64,000 bases of DNA, from NCBI RefSeq assembly GCF_030815955.1, contig NZ_JAUSXK010000001.1:496001-560000 (forward strand), in the 5' to 3' direction. The DNA is from Microbacterium murale (GTDB lineage Bacteria; Actinomycetota; Actinomycetes; Actinomycetales; Microbacteriaceae). The notes under the pieces are model-generated. The model did no database searches, was not told where the DNA came from, and worked only from the letters and a program-made list of their open reading frames with translations. Made by a program: the position numbers and the translations under genes. How positions within the stretch are numbered: the stretch's first letter is position 1; every line of letters begins with the position of its first letter. Below, piece by piece: positions 55,538-64,000 of the stretch.

Positions 55538-56221
55538 GTGGCCCTGCTCCTGGTTCTGACGTCAGCTCCCGCTTCGGAGCAGGTTCTGCCCGCCCTGGAA
55601 CTCTTGAGCCACCGCGTACGTCAGATCCCGGCGGAGCCCGCTCAGCTCGTCAGCGCCCCGGAGAGCGACATCGTCATCGTCGATGGACGGCATGATCTCT
55701 CCGCAGCCAAGTCGCTGTGCAAGCTGCTGCGCACGACAGGCCAGGACGCACCGCTTCTGCTGGTGGTCACCGAGGGCGGGATGAGCGCGGTCTCCGGCGA
55801 CTGGGGTATCGACGACGTCCTGCTGACGAACGCGGGGCCGGCCGAGACGGATGCCAGGATCCGCCTCGCGATCGCGCGCGGTGAAGCCACAGCAGAACCC
55901 GCCCGGGTGCAGGCATCCGGCGTCACCATCGATGAGCAGTCGTACTCGGCAAAACTGCACGGGAAGGCTCTGGATCTCACGTACAAGGAGTTCCAGCTGC
56001 TGCACTTCCTCGCCACGCATCCCTCTCGCGTCTTCACCCGCGAGCAGCTGCTCAGCGAAGTATGGGGATACGACTACTTCGGCGGTACGCGAACTGTCGA
56101 CGTGCACGTGCGACGCCTGCGCGCCAAGCTCGGCGACGCCGAGCAGATCATCGGCACAGTGCGCAATGTCGGTTACCGCTTCAACGTGTACGACGAGGAT
56201 CAGCTCGCCGCTTCACGGTGA
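55538..56221 (+). CDS. glnR: GlnR-like orphan winged-helix regulator
   Basis: A 227-residue OmpR-fold regulator resembling actinobacterial GlnR, the global nitrogen regulator. The start ([20 protein letters not shown]), [20 protein letters not shown] and [10 protein letters not shown] match the atypical receiver of GlnR, which works as an unphosphorylated dimer. The DNA-binding domain ([38 protein letters not shown]) is typical. No histidine kinase is adjacent. The start is GTG 55538 after GGAAGGAAAA. In mycobacteria glnR also sits beside phosphate genes. Confidence 0.85.
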   Translation: MALLLVLTSAPASEQVLPALELLSHRVRQIPAEPAQLVSAPESDIVIVDGRHDLSAAKSLCKLLRTTGQDAPLLLVVTEGGMSAVSGDWGIDDVLLTNAGPAETDARIRLAIARGEATAEPARVQASGVTIDEQSYSAKLHGKALDLTYKEFQLLHFLATHPSRVFTREQLLSEVWGYDYFGGTRTVDVHVRRLRAKLGDAEQIIGTVRNVGYRFNVYDEDQLAASR

Positions 56222-56303
56222 CGCCGTCGTATGCGGTGACGCGACCGTCTCGCGGTGACACGGAGCCGACTCGTTCACGCGCGTGTCATCTGGCGGTGCC
56301 AAG

Positions 56304-58478
56304 ATGTACTCCATGATCGATTCCGCGCTCGCTGACGCCGGGCTCGGTGATGCCGAAGACGATGACTTCGACGCCATCGAATCCCCGGACTCGCTACTGC
56401 CCGACCATCGCTACCATGATCGCGAGATCAGCTGGCTCGCCTTCAACCAGCGCGTCCTGGAACTCGCGGAGGATGCGACGCTTCCGGAGTTGGAACGAGC
56501 GAACTTCCTGGCGATCTTCGCGAGCAACCTCGACGAGTTCTTCATGGTCCGTGTCGCGGGGCTCAAACGCCGCATCGTGACGGGTCTCGCCGTGCCGACG
56601 AATGTCGGCCGCTCCCCTGCGGACGTGCTCGCCGACATCTCCCGCGAAGCGCACGCCCTGCAGCTGCGCCATGCGGCCGCGTGGACGGACCAGGTGCGTC
56701 CTGCTCTCGCGGATGCCGGAATAGAGATCACCGAGTGGCACACCCTCACAGAGGCTGAGCGCGCGGCACTCACCGAGTACTTCCAGCTGCACGTCTTCCC
56801 GGTGCTAATGCCGCTCGCGGTCGACCCCGCGCACCCCTTTCCCTATATCTCCGGGCTGTCGCTCAATCTCGCGATCCGCATCCGCAATGCGCGCACCGGA
56901 CGACAGGAGTTCGCGCGACTCAAGGTGCCGCCGATGCTCCCGCGGCTCGTCGAAGTACCCGGCGACAGCGAGATCGCACGGTATCTGCCGCTGGAAGATC
57001 TGATCTCGAATCATCTCGGCGATCTCTTTCCGGGCATGGAGGTGCTCGACCACCACGCATTCCGCCTCACTCGCAATGAAGATGTGGAGATCGAGGAGGA
57101 CGAGAGCGAGAATCTGATCCAGGCGCTCGAGGCCGAGCTGCTGCGCCGTCGTTTCGGGCCACCGATCCGCCTCGAGATCGCCGACGACATGGATGAGGTG
57201 ACCCTCGATCTCCTGATCAAGGAGCTCGACATCACCGACCAGGAGGTCTACCGTCTGCCGAGCCCGCTCGATCTGCGCGGCCTGTTCTCGCTGTCGCGCG
57301 TCAACCGTCCCGACCTGCGTTACCCGCCGCACCTTCCGACCACGGCCGTGGCGTTCCAGCCGACGGGAACGAGCACCCGTGCTGACATCTTCGCCGCCAT
57401 CCGCAAGGGCGACGTGCTGGTGCACCACCCGTACGAGTCCTTCGCGACCAGCGTGCAGGCGTTCCTCGAGCAGGCCGCCCGTGATCCGCACGTGCTCGCC
57501 ATCAAGCAGACGCTGTACCGCACCTCTGGCGACAGCCCGGTCGTGCAGGCGCTGATCGACGCGGCAGAGGCCGGCAAGCAGGTGCTCGCACTGGTCGAGG
57601 TGAAGGCGCGCTTCGACGAGGCCAACAACATCGTCTGGGCGCGCAAACTCGAGAAGGCCGGCGTGCACGTCGTCTACGGGCTTGTCGGCCTCAAGACGCA
57701 CTGCAAGCTCGCGCTCGTCATCCGCGAGGAAGACGGGATGCTGCGGCACTACTCGCACGTCGGAACCGGCAATTACAACCCGAAGACGAGCCGTGTCTAC
57801 GAGGACTTCGGCCTGTTCACGGCCGACGCTCAGGTCGGCAAGGACCTCACTCGCCTGTTCAATGAACTCAGCGGGTACGCGATCGAGAAGAAATTCAAAC
57901 GCCTGCTCGTCGCACCGCTGCACCTGCGCAAGGGGCTGCTGCGGCAGATCGACAACGAGCGGAAGAACGCCGAGGCCGGAAAGCCTGCGCACATCCGCAT
58001 CAAGATCAACTCCTTGGTCGATGAGGAGATCATCGACCAGCTCTACCGCGCGAGTCAGGCCGGAGTGAAAGTCGACGTCTGGGTGCGAGGCATCTGCAGC
58101 ATCAAGGTCGATCTGCCAGGAATCAGCGACAACATCACCGTGCGCAGCATCCTGGGACGATACCTGGAGCATTCCAGGATCTTCGCGTTCGACAACGACG
58201 GCGATCCGCAGGTGCATATCGGCAGTGCCGACATGATGCATCGCAACCTCGACCGCCGCGTCGAGGCGCTGGTGCGGGTCACCGATCCCACACATGTCAA
58301 AGAACTGCTGTCCTTCTTCGACCTCGCGATGGATGACGGCACGGTGTCGTGGCACCTCGGCGATGACGGCGTCTGGACGCGCCACTCCGCAGACGCCGAC
58401 GGGAAACCGCTCATCGACCTGCAGGATAAGACCATGAGCCAGATCCGACGTCGTCGTCGTACGCGCACGGTGCGATGA
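56304..58478 (+). CDS. ppk1: Polyphosphate kinase 1
   Basis: A 724-residue PPK1, which reversibly makes inorganic polyphosphate from ATP. N-terminal and head domains ([35 protein letters not shown]) are followed by two phospholipase D-like C-terminal domains. The autophosphorylated histidine lies in [33 protein letters not shown] and [17 protein letters not shown] segments complete the site. The start is uncertain between ATG 56304 and ATG 56313. A long acidic N-terminus ([12 protein letters not shown]) is typical of actinobacteria. Confidence 0.95.
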   Translation: MYSMIDSALADAGLGDAEDDDFDAIESPDSLLPDHRYHDREISWLAFNQRVLELAEDATLPELERANFLAIFASNLDEFFMVRVAGLKRRIVTGLAVPTNVGRSPADVLADISREAHALQLRHAAAWTDQVRPALADAGIEITEWHTLTEAERAALTEYFQLHVFPVLMPLAVDPAHPFPYISGLSLNLAIRIRNARTGRQEFARLKVPPMLPRLVEVPGDSEIARYLPLEDLISNHLGDLFPGMEVLDHHAFRLTRNEDVEIEEDESENLIQALEAELLRRRFGPPIRLEIADDMDEVTLDLLIKELDITDQEVYRLPSPLDLRGLFSLSRVNRPDLRYPPHLPTTAVAFQPTGTSTRADIFAAIRKGDVLVHHPYESFATSVQAFLEQAARDPHVLAIKQTLYRTSGDSPVVQALIDAAEAGKQVLALVEVKARFDEANNIVWARKLEKAGVHVVYGLVGLKTHCKLALVIREEDGMLRHYSHVGTGNYNPKTSRVYEDFGLFTADAQVGKDLTRLFNELSGYAIEKKFKRLLVAPLHLRKGLLRQIDNERKNAEAGKPAHIRIKINSLVDEEIIDQLYRASQAGVKVDVWVRGICSIKVDLPGISDNITVRSILGRYLEHSRIFAFDNDGDPQVHIGSADMMHRNLDRRVEALVRVTDPTHVKELLSFFDLAMDDGTVSWHLGDDGVWTRHSADADGKPLIDLQDKTMSQIRRRRRTRTVR

Positions 58479-59449
58479 CCACGATGACGCAGGAAGCGAG
58501 TCATGTGGTCACATCGGACAAGGCCGTGTATGCGGCCGGCGCCGTGGTGTGGCGTCTCGTAGAGGGCAAGCTCTGCATCCTGCTGATCCATCGCACCAAG
58601 TACCGCGATGTGACGCTGCCGAAGGGCAAGGTCGATCCGGGCGAGATGCTCGCGCAGACCGCAGTTCGCGAAGTGCATGAGGAGACCGGCATCCGGGTGG
58701 ACCTCGGAGTCCCTGTGGGGGTCAGCCGCTACTTCATGCGCCCCAAGCGGCAGAAGGTCGTGCATTATTGGGCGGCTGAGGCCACCGAAGACGCCATCCG
58801 AGATTCGACTTTCGTTCCCAACAACGAGATCGCAGCTCTTGAGTGGGTGAGTACGAAGAAGGCACGCAAGCACCTCAGCTATCCGGTCGATCTGGAGATT
58901 CTGGACGAGTTCGAGCGTCTCGTCGACGACGGTGTCCTGCACACCTTCCCGATCATCGCGCTCCGGCACGCGAAGGCAGTCTCACGCGCGGAGTGGGACG
59001 GACCCGACGCATCGCGCATCCTCACTGATCGGGGCCGGAGGCAGGCGAGGGCGATCGTCGCCCCGCTGCGCGCATTCGGTGTCCGCAAGATCATCACCAG
59101 CGATGCTGTGCGCTGCGTGCAGACTGTGGCGCCACTCGCGAAAGCCTTGGACCGCAAGTCCGTCGAGACCGAGCTGATCAGTCAGGATGCCTGGGAAGAG
59201 GGCGCATCCGACGTGCGAGCGGTGATCGGCAAGCGCGTGCGCGCGCGCAAGCCGGCCGTCATCTGCAGCCATGGTCCGGTACTGCCCGACCTCCTCAGCG
59301 AACTGGCCCTCGCGACCGGCACGATACAGGGTTCGTACCTGGGCAGCGCCTCATCGCTCGAGGTCGCTGCGTTCTCCGTCGCGCATCTGTCGGCGACCAA
59401 CCCCGGTTCCGGGATCATCTCGATCGAGACGCACGTCCCCAAGGTGTGA
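58475..59449 (+). CDS. mutT1: Nudix hydrolase-phosphoglycerate mutase fusion (MutT1 type)
   Basis: A 324-residue two-domain protein. The N-terminal Nudix domain has the box [20 protein letters not shown] in the expected GX5EX7REUXEE form. The C-terminal histidine phosphatase domain (from about 150) has the RHAKAVSR motif and [12 protein letters not shown]. It matches mycobacterial MutT1, which degrades 8-oxo-dGTP and related (di)nucleotides. The start overlaps the ppk1 stop (ATGA), so the genes are coupled. This suggests a role in cleaning nucleotides or polyphosphate-linked pools. Confidence 0.9.
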   Translation: MTTMTQEASHVVTSDKAVYAAGAVVWRLVEGKLCILLIHRTKYRDVTLPKGKVDPGEMLAQTAVREVHEETGIRVDLGVPVGVSRYFMRPKRQKVVHYWAAEATEDAIRDSTFVPNNEIAALEWVSTKKARKHLSYPVDLEILDEFERLVDDGVLHTFPIIALRHAKAVSRAEWDGPDASRILTDRGRRQARAIVAPLRAFGVRKIITSDAVRCVQTVAPLAKALDRKSVETELISQDAWEEGASDVRAVIGKRVRARKPAVICSHGPVLPDLLSELALATGTIQGSYLGSASSLEVAAFSVAHLSATNPGSGIISIETHVPKV

Positions 59450-59509
59450 CCTCACGGCGCAGACGCCCAGTTCTGCGGCCCCGGGCCGAGTTCTTGTTCG
59501 CCACCAGTC

Positions 59510-59550
59510 GTTCACCTGCTGTTTACCAGCGCGGGAGAGTCTCGTTAACC
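59510..59550 (+). promoter_or_regulatory. PHO-box-like direct repeats upstream of pstS
   Basis: GTTCACC (59510-59516), four bases, GTTTACC (59521-59527), then GTTAACC (59544-59550). The 11-bp period between the first two is that of PhoP/RegX3 PHO boxes (GTTCACC, four bases) in actinobacteria. The third copy lies 23 bp after the second, about two periods. It would place the phosphate regulator before the pstS promoter. Confidence 0.7.
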
Positions 59551-59616
59551 GCCGCGCATAGCGTCACTGTGTGCCCTGCACCGGGCCTCAACCATTCAAC
59601 GATCGAAGGATCCACA

Positions 59617-60720
59617 GTGAAGATCTCCCGAATCGCTCGCATCGGCGCCGTCGGCGCCGCAGCAGTTCTCGCTCTCGCCGGCTGTGCCGCGAACGAAGGC
59701 GGAACGCCCGAGGGCTCGGGCGAGCCCTCCACCTCGACCCTCACCGGCTCCGTCGAAGCGACCGGCGCCTCCTCGCAGGAAGCCGCCCAGCAGGCCTGGG
59801 TCGCCGCCTTCCAGACTGCAAACCCCGACACGACGGTGAACTACACCGCCACCGGCTCCGGCACCGGCCGCGAGAACTTCCTCGCCGGATCGTCGAACTT
59901 CATCGGCTCCGACCGTGCATTCAACGCTGAGGAGATCACCGCCGGCGGCTTCGGCTCGTGCACTTCCGACGAGATCGTCGAGATCCCGGTCTACATCTCC
60001 CCGGTCGCCGTCGCGTTCAACCTCGAGGGCGTGGACACCCTGAACCTCGACGGCGCGACGATCGCCGGAATCTTCGCCGGCACCATCACCAACTGGAACG
60101 ATGCGGCCATCGCCGACCAGAACCCGGACGCCACGCTTCCCGACCAGGCGATCGTACCGGTCCACCGTGCCGACGCATCCGGCACCCAGGAGACCTTCAC
60201 CAGCTACCTCGAGGCCGTCGCGCCCGATGTGTGGACGAACGAGGCCAGCGACGAGTGGCCGCTGTCGACCGGTGAGGCCGCAGACGGCACCTCCGGTGTC
60301 GTGAGCGCCATCACGAACGGCGTCGGCTACATCGGCTTCGCCGACGCTTCTCAGACCGCCGACCTCGGTCAGGTCGCGGTCGAGGTCGAGGGCGAATACG
60401 TCCCCTACTCGGCTGAGGCCGCCTCCGCACTGGTCGCCGCTTCGCCGCTGGAAGAGGGCCGTTCGGCTCACGACCTCGCATTCGCGGTCGACCCGGCTGC
60501 GGCTCCCGCCGGCTCGTACCCGATCGCGCTCGTGTCGTACCTCATCGGCTGCGTGGACTACGAAGACGCCGAAGTCGCCGCGCTCGTCAAGGGCTACTTC
60601 CAGTACGTCGCATCGACCGAGGGCCAGGACGTCGCCGCAGAGGCTGCCGGCAGCGCCCCGATCTCGGACGACCTGCGCGAGAAGGTCAACGCCGCGATCG
60701 ACGCGATCGTCACTGAGTAA
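59617..60720 (+). CDS. pstS: Phosphate-binding protein PstS
   Basis: A 367-residue lipoprotein. GTG 59617 opens a signal (VKISRIARIGAVGAAAVLA) with lipobox LALAGC (Cys24). The phosphate-binding residues are in TGSVEATGASSQEAAQQAW, GSGTGRENFLAG, GSDRAF and RADASGTQETF, the last supplying Arg and Asp-like ligands. It captures phosphate for PstCAB. Codon use is strongly optimised. PHO-box-like repeats are upstream and a large hairpin follows. Confidence 0.96.
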   Translation: MKISRIARIGAVGAAAVLALAGCAANEGGTPEGSGEPSTSTLTGSVEATGASSQEAAQQAWVAAFQTANPDTTVNYTATGSGTGRENFLAGSSNFIGSDRAFNAEEITAGGFGSCTSDEIVEIPVYISPVAVAFNLEGVDTLNLDGATIAGIFAGTITNWNDAAIADQNPDATLPDQAIVPVHRADASGTQETFTSYLEAVAPDVWTNEASDEWPLSTGEAADGTSGVVSAITNGVGYIGFADASQTADLGQVAVEVEGEYVPYSAEAASALVAASPLEEGRSAHDLAFAVDPAAAPAGSYPIALVSYLIGCVDYEDAEVAALVKGYFQYVASTEGQDVAAEAAGSAPISDDLREKVNAAIDAIVTE

Positions 60721-60757
60721 CACGGTCCCTCAGTCCTAAGCTGAGAGCCGTGCTGAG

Positions 60758-60803
60758 GCCCCCGCGGCGCTGGTCGAATCGCTCGAACCAGCACCGCGGG
60801 GGC
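60758..60803 (+). other. Intercistronic stem-loop pstS-pstC
   Basis: A 17-bp stem with one internal mismatch (60758-60774 with 60787-60803) and a 12-nt loop. Such hairpins between pstS and pstC usually protect pstS mRNA or reduce read-through, giving more binding protein than permease. No T run follows, so it is not a simple terminator. Confidence 0.75.
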
Positions 60804-60856
60804 ACACGCATGAACACGTCCCGCACATCCCTCCGAACACCCGTGGAGCCACGCAG

Positions 60857-61825
60857 ATGACCACCACCACGACGGATACCGAGAGCACCCGTTCGCCCGT
60901 GTCACCGAAGGCCGTGCTTCGCCCGGGAGACCGCATCTTCTCCGGCACCGCCCTCAGCGCCGGCATCATCATCCTCATCACGCTGGCAGCGGTCGCCGTC
61001 TTCCTGGTCGTGCAGGCCATCCCGGCCTTCGCGCCTGACACCTCCGACAACCACATCCTCGAAGGACAGTCGTTCGTCACCTGGGTGTGGCCGTTCGTCT
61101 TCGGAACGCTGTGGTCGAGCCTGATCGCTCTGGTCATCGCCGCACCGATCGCGATCGGCATCGCGCTGTTCATCTCGCACTACGCGCCGCGCAGGCTCGC
61201 GGGCCTGCTGGGCTACATCATCGACCTGCTCGCGGCTGTACCGTCTGTCGTGTTCGGACTATGGGGCGCCCTCACGTTCGCTCCGATGCTCGTGCCGTTC
61301 TACAAGTGGCTCAACACGAACCTCGGTTGGATCCCGATCTTCTCCGGCACCCCTTCCGGTACAGGTAAGACCATCCTCACGGCATCCCTGGTCCTCGCCG
61401 TCATGATCCTGCCCATCATGACCGCCATCTGCCGTGAGATCTTCCTCCAGACGCCCAAGCTGCACGAGGAGGCGGCACTCGCCCTCGGAGCGACCCGCTG
61501 GGAGATGGTGCGGATGGCCGTGCTCCCCTTCGCCCGCAGCGGCATCGTCTCGGGCGCGATGCTCGGCCTCGGCCGCGCACTTGGCGAGACGATGGCTGTC
61601 ACGCTCGTGCTCTCGCCGCTCGGCATCGTCACCTTCAACCTGCTGAACCCGGAGAACCCGACGACGATCCCCGCGATCATCGCGCTGCGGTTCCCCGAGG
61701 CCCACGATTCGGGCGTCAACACGCTCATCGCGGCCGGTCTGATCCTCTTCATCGTGACCTTCGCGGTCAACTTCGTCGCACGCTGGATCGTGTCGCGTCG
61801 TGCCGAGTTCTCGGGAGCAAACTGA
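60857..61825 (+). CDS. pstC: Phosphate ABC permease PstC
   Basis: A 322-residue permease with six transmembrane segments. The first helix is at about 35-57. The coupling EAA loop is EEAALALGATRWEMVRMAVL, and LGRALGETMAVTLVL follows. The N-terminal 25 residues are Thr-rich and cytoplasmic. It forms the membrane channel with PstA. It is 2 bp upstream of the pstA start. Confidence 0.96.
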   Translation: MTTTTTDTESTRSPVSPKAVLRPGDRIFSGTALSAGIIILITLAAVAVFLVVQAIPAFAPDTSDNHILEGQSFVTWVWPFVFGTLWSSLIALVIAAPIAIGIALFISHYAPRRLAGLLGYIIDLLAAVPSVVFGLWGALTFAPMLVPFYKWLNTNLGWIPIFSGTPSGTGKTILTASLVLAVMILPIMTAICREIFLQTPKLHEEAALALGATRWEMVRMAVLPFARSGIVSGAMLGLGRALGETMAVTLVLSPLGIVTFNLLNPENPTTIPAIIALRFPEAHDSGVNTLIAAGLILFIVTFAVNFVARWIVSRRAEFSGAN

Positions 61826-61826
61826 C

Positions 61827-62912
61827 ATGACCGCCATCGCCGTCGCCCCCACCACCCACACCACGAGTGCGGGCCACCTGCCCAAGTGGGCTCCGTGGGC
61901 CCTCCTCGCGGTCTGCTTCGTGATCGCAGGCACGATCTTCGCCTTCGCCAACGCCGGTGGCGACCCCGCCGACTTCAACATCGCACTGACGCTGGTCGTC
62001 GGGATGATCTTCTACATGGCGCTCATCTTCGTGATCTCCACGGTGGCCGAGAGCCGACGTCACGCGACCGACCGTCTGATGACGGCTCTCGTGTCGGCGG
62101 CGTTCGTGGTCGCGCTGCTTCCCCTCATCTCGCTGCTCTACACGGTCGTCATCAACGGCCTCGCCCGCTTCGACGGCGAGTTCTTCAGCTTCTCCATGCG
62201 CAACATCGTCGGCGAGGGCGGTGGTGCCATCCACGCCGTCTGGGGCACGCTGCTCATCACCCTGGGAGCGACGATCATCTCGGTGCCGATCGGCCTGATG
62301 ACATCGATCTACCTCGTCGAGTACGGCGAGGGCAAGAAGCTGGCCCGCGGCATCACGTTCCTGGTCGATGTGATGACCGGCATCCCCTCGATCGTCGCCG
62401 GTCTGTTCATCTACTCGGTGTTCGCACTCATCATGGGCCCTGGCACGCGCATCGGCATCATGGGTTCACTGGCGCTCTCCGTGCTCATGATCCCCGTCGT
62501 CGTCCGCGGTTCGGAAGAGCTTCTGCGCATCGTGCCGAACGAACTGCGTGAAGCCGCATACGCGCTCGGCGTGCCGAAGTGGCTGACGATCATCAAGGTC
62601 GTCATGCCGACCGCGATCGCCGGCATCGTCACCAGCATCATGCTCGCCATCGCGCGCGTCATCGGCGAGACCGCACCGCTGCTGCTCACGGTCGGCATCG
62701 TGCAGGGCATGAACCTCAACATGTTCAGCGGACAGATGTCGACGCTTCCGGTGTTCTCGTACATGCAGGCGAAGTACCCCGGTCTTCCGGCGGATGCCTA
62801 CATCGACCGTGCGTGGGCCGCCGCGCTCACGCTCATCCTGATCGTGATGGTCCTCAACCTCGCCGGCCGCCTGATCGCCAAGGTGTTCGCGCCCAAGATA
62901 TCCGGCCGCTGA
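61827..62912 (+). CDS. pstA: Phosphate ABC permease PstA
   Basis: A 361-residue permease. The EAA-type loop is REAAYALGVPKWLTIIKVVM, with ARVIGETAPLLL after it. The N-terminal region has two extra hydrophobic segments (about 30-50 and 60-85), longer than the E. coli protein. ATG 61827 is taken because the longer frame would extend into pstC. It is coupled to pstC and followed by pstB. Confidence 0.96.
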   Translation: MTAIAVAPTTHTTSAGHLPKWAPWALLAVCFVIAGTIFAFANAGGDPADFNIALTLVVGMIFYMALIFVISTVAESRRHATDRLMTALVSAAFVVALLPLISLLYTVVINGLARFDGEFFSFSMRNIVGEGGGAIHAVWGTLLITLGATIISVPIGLMTSIYLVEYGEGKKLARGITFLVDVMTGIPSIVAGLFIYSVFALIMGPGTRIGIMGSLALSVLMIPVVVRGSEELLRIVPNELREAAYALGVPKWLTIIKVVMPTAIAGIVTSIMLAIARVIGETAPLLLTVGIVQGMNLNMFSGQMSTLPVFSYMQAKYPGLPADAYIDRAWAAALTLILIVMVLNLAGRLIAKVFAPKISGR

Positions 62913-62960
62913 GCCGATTCCCTTTCCCGACTGAAGTTTCCCGACCGAAGGATCTCTCAG

Positions 62961-63740
62961 ATGTCCAAGAGCATCGAAGTAAACGACCTCAACGTCTACT
63001 ACGGCGACTTCCTCGCCGTCGAGGGCGTCAGCATCGACATCAAGCCCAACACGGTGACGGCTTTCATCGGCCCGTCCGGCTGCGGCAAGTCGACCTTCCT
63101 TCGCACTCTCAACCGCATGCACGAGGTCATCCCCCGTGCCCGCGTCGAGGGCGAAGTGCTCATCGACGGCAAGAACCTCTACGGCGCGAACGTCGACCCG
63201 GTGCTCGTGCGCCGCCAGGTGGGCATGGTGTTCCAGCGCCCGAACCCGTTCCCGACGATGTCCATCAAGGAGAACGTGCTCGCGGGCGTCAAGCTCAACA
63301 ACACACGCATGGCGAAGAGCGACCAGGATGCACTCGTCGAGCAGTCGCTGCGCGGCGCCAACCTCTGGAACGAGGTCAAGGACCGTCTCGACAAGCCGGG
63401 ATCCGGCCTCTCTGGTGGGCAGCAGCAGCGTCTGTGCATCGCTCGTGCCATCGCGGTCTCACCCGACGTCATCCTCATGGATGAGCCGTGCTCGGCCCTT
63501 GACCCCATCTCGACCTTCGCCATCGAAGAGCTCATCGCCGAGATCAAGACCCAGTACACGGTCGTGATCGTGACGCACAACATGCAGCAGGCGTCTCGCG
63601 TCTCCGACAAGACCGCGTTCTTCAACATCGCAGGCACCGGCAAGCCGGGCAAGCTCATCGAGTACGACGAGACGGCCACGATCTTCACGACGCCGTCCGT
63701 GCAGGCGACTGAGGACTACGTCTCGGGTCGCTTCGGGTAA
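62961..63740 (+). CDS. pstB: Phosphate ABC ATPase PstB
   Basis: A 259-residue ATPase. Walker A is [13 protein letters not shown]-loop [13 protein letters not shown], signature [16 protein letters not shown] and Walker [16 protein letters not shown], with the switch His in [11 protein letters not shown]. Full length. It is the last gene of pstSCAB; phoU is elsewhere, 11 kb to the left. Confidence 0.97.
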   Translation: MSKSIEVNDLNVYYGDFLAVEGVSIDIKPNTVTAFIGPSGCGKSTFLRTLNRMHEVIPRARVEGEVLIDGKNLYGANVDPVLVRRQVGMVFQRPNPFPTMSIKENVLAGVKLNNTRMAKSDQDALVEQSLRGANLWNEVKDRLDKPGSGLSGGQQQRLCIARAIAVSPDVILMDEPCSALDPISTFAIEELIAEIKTQYTVVIVTHNMQQASRVSDKTAFFNIAGTGKPGKLIEYDETATIFTTPSVQATEDYVSGRFG

Positions 63741-63792
63741 TCCCGGCGCTCCCTCCCGGCGCTCCGTCCCCTCGCTCCCCTCGCTCCCTCCC

Positions 63793-63873
63793 GGAAAACC
63801 CAGACCATCTGGCGTGTCTGCGGTGTGTTGCACTACAACACACCGCACGAGACCAAGTCGGTCTGGGTTTTCC
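63793..63873. repeat. 81-bp nested palindrome
   Basis: The outer arms GGAAAACCCAGACC (63793-63806) and GGTCTGGGTTTTCC (63860-63873) are a perfect 14-bp pair. Inside lies a second, 12-bp perfect pair TGCGGTGTGTTG (63819-63830) and CAACACACCGCA (63836-63847) with a 5-nt loop. It is downstream of pstB and could end the operon. The two-tier symmetry is unlike an ordinary terminator and resembles a MITE or REP element. Confidence 0.9.
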
Positions 63874-64000
63874 CGTTGATGACTCGTCCGGCACGGGATG
63901 CAGGGCGAGCGGCTTGTGCACGGAGAGCGACTTTGCGCGTATGGGCGGTGCTGGTGACCGGCCAGGATCTCGGTCATGTCCTTCACAACGGCATCCGCCG
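63874..64000. other. Right edge, no clear gene
   Basis: The last 127 bp hold fragments of open frames on both strands that continue past the window. I do not recognise a gene in them. Confidence 0.4.

Noticed and set aside
56805..58385. A 526-residue minus-strand open frame
   Set aside because: It is antisense to ppk1, which has full catalytic motifs.
63459..64000. A minus-strand gene entering from the right edge
   Set aside because: The longest frame there overlaps pstB antisense and gives no recognised family; the last 127 bp are too short to judge.

Overview
The window is high-GC actinobacterial chromosome. Gene content points to Microbacteriaceae, most likely Microbacterium: Lsr2, WXG100, SenX3/RegX3, CarD, fused IspDF, a GroEL2-type chaperonin under CIRCE control, XPB with its helicase-associated partner, DUF3027 and DUF3263. 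The genus is an inference from content and style; no marker gene such as 16S rRNA is present. Most of the window is ordinary core chromosome. The accessory stretch is about 33.2-39.5 kb and ends at a tRNA-Thr gene.

Layout. 0-4.2 kb: acetate/monocarboxylate symporter with its DUF485 partner (symporter cut by the window edge), a divergent RamA-like regulator, a guanidine-III riboswitch driving a guanidinium exporter, and Lsr2. 3.6-10.5 kb: MarR with a divergent MMPL exporter, an ABC ATPase overlapping a GntR regulator, leuA with a possible leader, and a class I amidotransferase. 10.5-16.7 kb: small hypothetical and acidic proteins, tRNA-Arg(CCU), an HNH protein, an overlooked 36-aa Cys-rich microprotein, an M23 peptidase, a DtxR-family regulator, serC, DUF3027 and a cold-shock protein. 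16.7-25.2 kb: XPB helicase and partner, a two-component system, an orphan WXG100 protein, and groEL with one perfect and one degenerate CIRCE. 25-33 kb: LytR_C, DUF3263, DUF2332, msrB, nitroreductase, DMT transporter, SRAP, cation/H+ antiporter, protein phosphatase and aldo/keto reductase.

33.3-39.5 kb (accessory): a GH106-like glycosidase with a MarR regulator, then a tRNA-Thr(UGU) gene whose 3' end is repeated twice downstream, perfectly (35/35) at 38314 and imperfectly (28/35) at 36956. These direct repeats bracket two tiny islands of about 1.3 and 1.1 kb. The islands hold two paralogous Tat-secreted proteins, small membrane proteins and a truncated helix-turn-helix gene. No integrase is present.

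39.5-64 kb: a DsbA-like protein lacking the CXXC motif, an MsmX/UgpC-type sugar ABC ATPase, a DUF4032 kinase-like protein, rlmB-cysS-ispDF-carD, and then a long phosphate block: regX3-senX3 divergent from phoU, gpmA, glnR, ppk1, a MutT1-type Nudix/PGAM protein and pstSCAB. A run of PHO-box-like GTTCACC-type repeats precedes pstS. Together these genes would sense, import and store phosphate. GlnR adds a possible link to nitrogen control. Two intergenic nested palindromes, after phoU and after pstB, look like dispersed repeat elements.
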